Origin: Bacillota bacterium
GTDB lineage: Bacteria; Bacillota; Dehalobacteriia; UBA4068
Length of the DNA: 7,351 bases
Assembly: GCA_030528765.1 (NCBI GenBank)
Contig: JAUMYD010000066.1
Span: forward strand, 1,913-9,263
Direction: 5' to 3'
In this document: piece by piece, positions 5,626 through 7,351 of the stretch
How the letters are laid out: every line of letters starts with the position of its first letter
Position numbering within the stretch: the first letter of the stretch is position 1
Notes under the pieces: generated by a model
Databases searched by the model: none
What the model was told of the DNA's origin: nothing
What the model saw: only the letters and a program-made list of their open reading frames with translations
Program-made: the position numbers and the translations under genes

Positions 5626-6545
5626 TCAAACATCCCTCCGAAATACCGATCAAACATTGCATCGGCCTCTTCCTTCAGTGCTTTTTCATAGGCAGTGTAG
5701 CGATCCAGAAATTCCCTGCCCCGCAGGGTCAGGATGCTGCTGCTGCCACCGGCTCCGCCCTGGCTGCGCTCGATCAGAGGATATTCCAGCTGGCTTTCCA
5801 GGGTCCGAATAATATTCCAGCAGCTGGAATAACTCAGCTGCATCCGCTGCCCGGCTGCGCGGACAGATTTTGTTTCATCTATCAGCATCAGAAGCATTGC
5901 GATCTTACTGTTGAAGAAAGACTTTTCCCTGGCCAGGGAAACACTAAGCACCGGCCGCACCAGCTGCGAATTATGAAGATCCATCAGGCCGGAGCAAGCT
6001 GAAGCATCCATATCATAAATGGTACCAGGGTCATCCACCTCAATACACTTCAGGGGAACACTGCAGCGTTCCAGGGCACCTTCCAGCCCTCGCCCGCCTT
6101 GATCCGCAAGGAGCTCCGGAATCAGTTCATTGGCGATAAGAACAGGGTGTCCCTGTATTCCCTTGCATCTGGGGCAGGCAAGAAGCGCATCTGCTTTCAG
6201 GATGGTTTTCACCGTTTTCGCAGTAAAAAGCGGGATATCCACCGGGGTAAAAAGAAGCCTGTCGCATTTATCTCTCAGATAAGCCAGCCCGATTTTCACA
6301 GAATCAAACATCTGCGTAGTCCCATAATGCTCGTTACGCAGAAAGATGATCCCAGCCCCCGAAAGATGCCGCTCCAGCATGGTAGCATTATAGCCGGTGA
6401 CCATGACGATCCTTCTGCAGCCTGCCTGAGATAAGGTAGCAATCACCCGCTGCGCAGCGGAGATCGAACCGATGCTTCGCATTGGTTTGAATTCATCCTC
6501 CCCTGCAGAAAAGCCTGCCGCCACGATCAATGCAGCAATATCCAT
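5622..6545 (-). CDS. MocA-like nucleotidyltransferase fused to ModE/LysR-type winged helix-turn-helix
   Basis: Two-domain protein of 307 residues. Residues 1 to about 190 are an NTP_transf_3/MocA-type fold: IVAAGFSAGEDEFKPM (7-22) at the nucleotide-binding loop, VTGYN (49-53), PVDIPLF (101-107) at the metal-binding aspartate region, GIQGHPV (129-135), and DMD (178-180). MocA enzymes attach CMP to molybdopterin cofactor. The loop is atypical: the usual R-M-G residues are replaced by GEDE, while the following lysine (K20) is kept. Residues about 205-300 match the ModE N-terminal/LysR-like DNA-binding domain: SVRAAGQRMQLSYSSCWNII (227-246) is the recognition region and QGGAGGSSSILTLRG (262-276) the glycine-rich wing. 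The ATG at 6545 has GGGAGG five bases upstream and opens on the MDIAALIVAAG strand; the frame stays open to 6590 without a ribosome site. It is first in the operon with the phosphatase and XdhC, and could sense cofactor state and regulate transcription. Confidence 0.9.
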   Translation of the reverse strand: MDIAALIVAAGFSAGEDEFKPMRSIGSISAAQRVIATLSQAGCRRIVMVTGYNATMLERHLSGAGIIFLRNEHYGTTQMFDSVKIGLAYLRDKCDRLLFTPVDIPLFTAKTVKTILKADALLACPRCKGIQGHPVLIANELIPELLADQGGRGLEGALERCSVPLKCIEVDDPGTIYDMDASACSGLMDLHNSQLVRPVLSVSLAREKSFFNSKIAMLLMLIDETKSVRAAGQRMQLSYSSCWNIIRTLESQLEYPLIERSQGGAGGSSSILTLRGREFLDRYTAYEKALKEEADAMFDRYFGGMFE

Positions 6546-6574
6546 AAGCGCCTCCCGAATTTCAAAAAAGCAAA

Positions 6575-6584
6575 TTGTATACAA
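6575..6584. promoter_or_regulatory. TTGTATACAA palindrome, candidate operator
   Basis: A perfect 10-base palindrome in the leader of the nucleotidyltransferase-HTH gene, about 20 bases downstream of the predicted -10 on the minus strand and 29 bases before the ATG. A related ATAC/GTAT stretch recurs at the -10 (6604-6610). ModE and LysR-type proteins bind dyad-symmetric sites, so autoregulation by the fused DNA-binding domain is plausible but unproven. Confidence 0.4.
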
Positions 6585-6603
6585 AAGCAACTTCCATAAA
6601 AAT

Positions 6604-6632
6604 ACTATACGCTTTGCAGGGTAGCTTGTAAA
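6604..6632 (-). promoter_or_regulatory. Sigma-A-type promoter of the molybdoenzyme-accessory operon
   Basis: Minus-strand TTTACA (6632-6627) and TATAGT (6609-6604) are separated by exactly 17 bases. Each differs from consensus at one position. Transcription would start near 6597, giving a leader of about 50 bases, too short for a molybdenum-cofactor riboswitch. Confidence 0.7.
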
Positions 6633-6650
6633 TGAAAAAAGGCCAAAATC

Positions 6651-6678
6651 TTGTAAAATCGCCCAGATTTGCTATAAT
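6651..6678 (+). promoter_or_regulatory. Divergent promoter for the methyltransferase gene
   Basis: TTGTAA (6651-6656), a 16-base spacer ending in TGC, and a perfect TATAAT (6673-6678); the TG makes it an extended -10. The predicted start near 6685 leaves a leader of about 67 bases with a small inverted repeat, CAGGG at 6692-6696 and CCCTG at 6708-6712. Its -35 lies 18 bases from the -35 of the opposite promoter. Confidence 0.65.
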
Positions 6679-6751
6679 AAATACAAACTTTCAGGGTTGA
6701 GATCGCCCCCTGGAACATACGAAGCGCATTTTGTACCAATGGGAGGCATGT

Positions 6752-7351
6752 ATGTCAATTTATGTATGGGGTACCGGATGTGGCGCATCCGAATTGCTGG
6801 AGCAGGGCCTTTCCCTTGAAAGGATCTGTGCTTTTGTAGATTCCTATCCCATGGGAGAAAGATTCCTGGGGAAACCGGTGCTGCTGCCGGAGCAGGCAGC
6901 GAACACAGAGTTCCACCTGCTGATCATCACGGCCCGGCATACGGATGCCATTTCCCGGCGCTGTGAAGAGCTGGGGATCCCGAGGGAGAAATGCCTCTTC
7001 CTGAAAAACAACACGACACTGCTGGACCGAAACGATGCCTGCCGGGCCGCAAAGGAAATTCTGGGAGAAGAGCTCCTGGAAAAGCTGATCCCCCGGCAGA
7101 GGATCCTTTCCACACCCGCACAGCTGACCCGCCACCTGCTCCCGGAAGAAGAGCTGCACAATGACTACGCACGCCTGTCCACGCTGGAGCTGCTGTGCCG
7201 CCGTCTGAAAGATGTTCCGGGGGCCGCCGCAGAGCTCGGTGTTTATCGTGGCTTTTTTGCCCGCTGCATCAATCTGCTGCTGCCGGAACGAAAGCTCTAT
7301 CTCTTTGACAGCTTTGCGGGCTTTCAGGAAGATTCCGGTGCCGGGGCAGCC
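6752..7351 (+). CDS. TylF/MycF-type SAM-dependent methyltransferase with N-terminal nucleotide-binding-like domain, 3' end missing
   Basis: The first 200 residues of a protein that continues past the window. Residues 1 to about 90 form a Rossmann-like unit starting MSIYVWGTGCGASELLEQG, with FVDSYP (28-33) and LLIITARH (56-63). Domains of this look often precede methyl- or glycosyltransferases in cell-surface and sugar-modification clusters. From about 137 (NDYARLSTLELLCRRLKDVP) the protein matches the TylF/MycF O-methyltransferase family, whose best-known members methylate deoxysugar hydroxyls of macrolides. VPGAAAELGVYRGFFA (155-170) is the SAM-binding motif I, and LFDSFAGF (184-191) the following strand. 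The ATG at 6752 has GGGAGG five bases upstream; a nearer ATG at 6748 is in another frame. It is transcribed away from the molybdoenzyme operon. Its acceptor is unknown; a sugar or surface glycan is inferred from the domain pairing. Confidence 0.85.
   Translation, partial: MSIYVWGTGCGASELLEQGLSLERICAFVDSYPMGERFLGKPVLLPEQAANTEFHLLIITARHTDAISRRCEELGIPREKCLFLKNNTTLLDRNDACRAAKEILGEELLEKLIPRQRILSTPAQLTRHLLPEEELHNDYARLSTLELLCRRLKDVPGAAAELGVYRGFFARCINLLLPERKLYLFDSFAGFQEDSGAGAA

Noticed and set aside
6546..6603. Possible molybdenum-cofactor riboswitch ahead of the nucleotidyltransferase operon
   Set aside because: The predicted leader is only about 50 bases and shows no extended pairing; the Moco motif needs well over 100 bases.

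Overview
The window looks like a stretch of chromosome from a Gram-positive anaerobe, most likely Clostridia (Bacillota). The basis is strong AGGAGG-type Shine-Dalgarno sites ahead of nearly every gene, a GTG start, tightly coupled genes, moderate base composition, and a gene set (GPH-family symporter, OmpR-type regulator, XdhC/MocA-type molybdoenzyme accessory genes) common in gut Clostridia. The genus cannot be fixed from this sequence. No rRNA, tRNA, CRISPR array, transposase or phage gene was found.

Layout on the minus strand, in the direction of transcription. (1) 6545-5077-4078 is a three-gene operon: a MocA-like nucleotidyltransferase fused to a ModE/LysR-like winged-helix DNA-binding domain, then a histidine phosphatase (4-base ATGA overlap), then an XdhC/CoxI-family maturation factor (TGA directly followed by ATG). 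It has a good promoter (TTTACA, 17 bases, TATAGT) and ends at a convincing intrinsic terminator at 4027-4059. (2) 3936-1352 is a two-gene unit: a PlsC-type acyltransferase carrying an embedded four-cysteine zinc ribbon, and a GPH/MFS_2 sugar:cation symporter that starts two bases after its stop, with a GTG. (3) 1351-567 is a 785-base stretch with no credible gene, unusually rich in inverted repeats. (4) 566-1 is the 5' part of an OmpR/PhoB-type response regulator that runs off the left edge.

On the plus strand, a divergent promoter at 6651-6678 drives a gene starting at 6752 that runs off the right edge. It joins an N-terminal nucleotide-binding-like domain to a TylF/MycF-type SAM-dependent methyltransferase.

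How they fit together: the XdhC protein and the nucleotidyltransferase belong to families that mature and insert the molybdenum cofactor of xanthine dehydrogenase/CO dehydrogenase-type hydroxylases. The fused DNA-binding domain could let the enzyme report on or control this pathway, and a 10-base palindrome in its own leader is a candidate operator. No hydroxylase structural gene is in the window, so the target enzyme must lie elsewhere. The fusion, its possible autoregulation, and the hairpin-dense intergenic region are the points most worth following.
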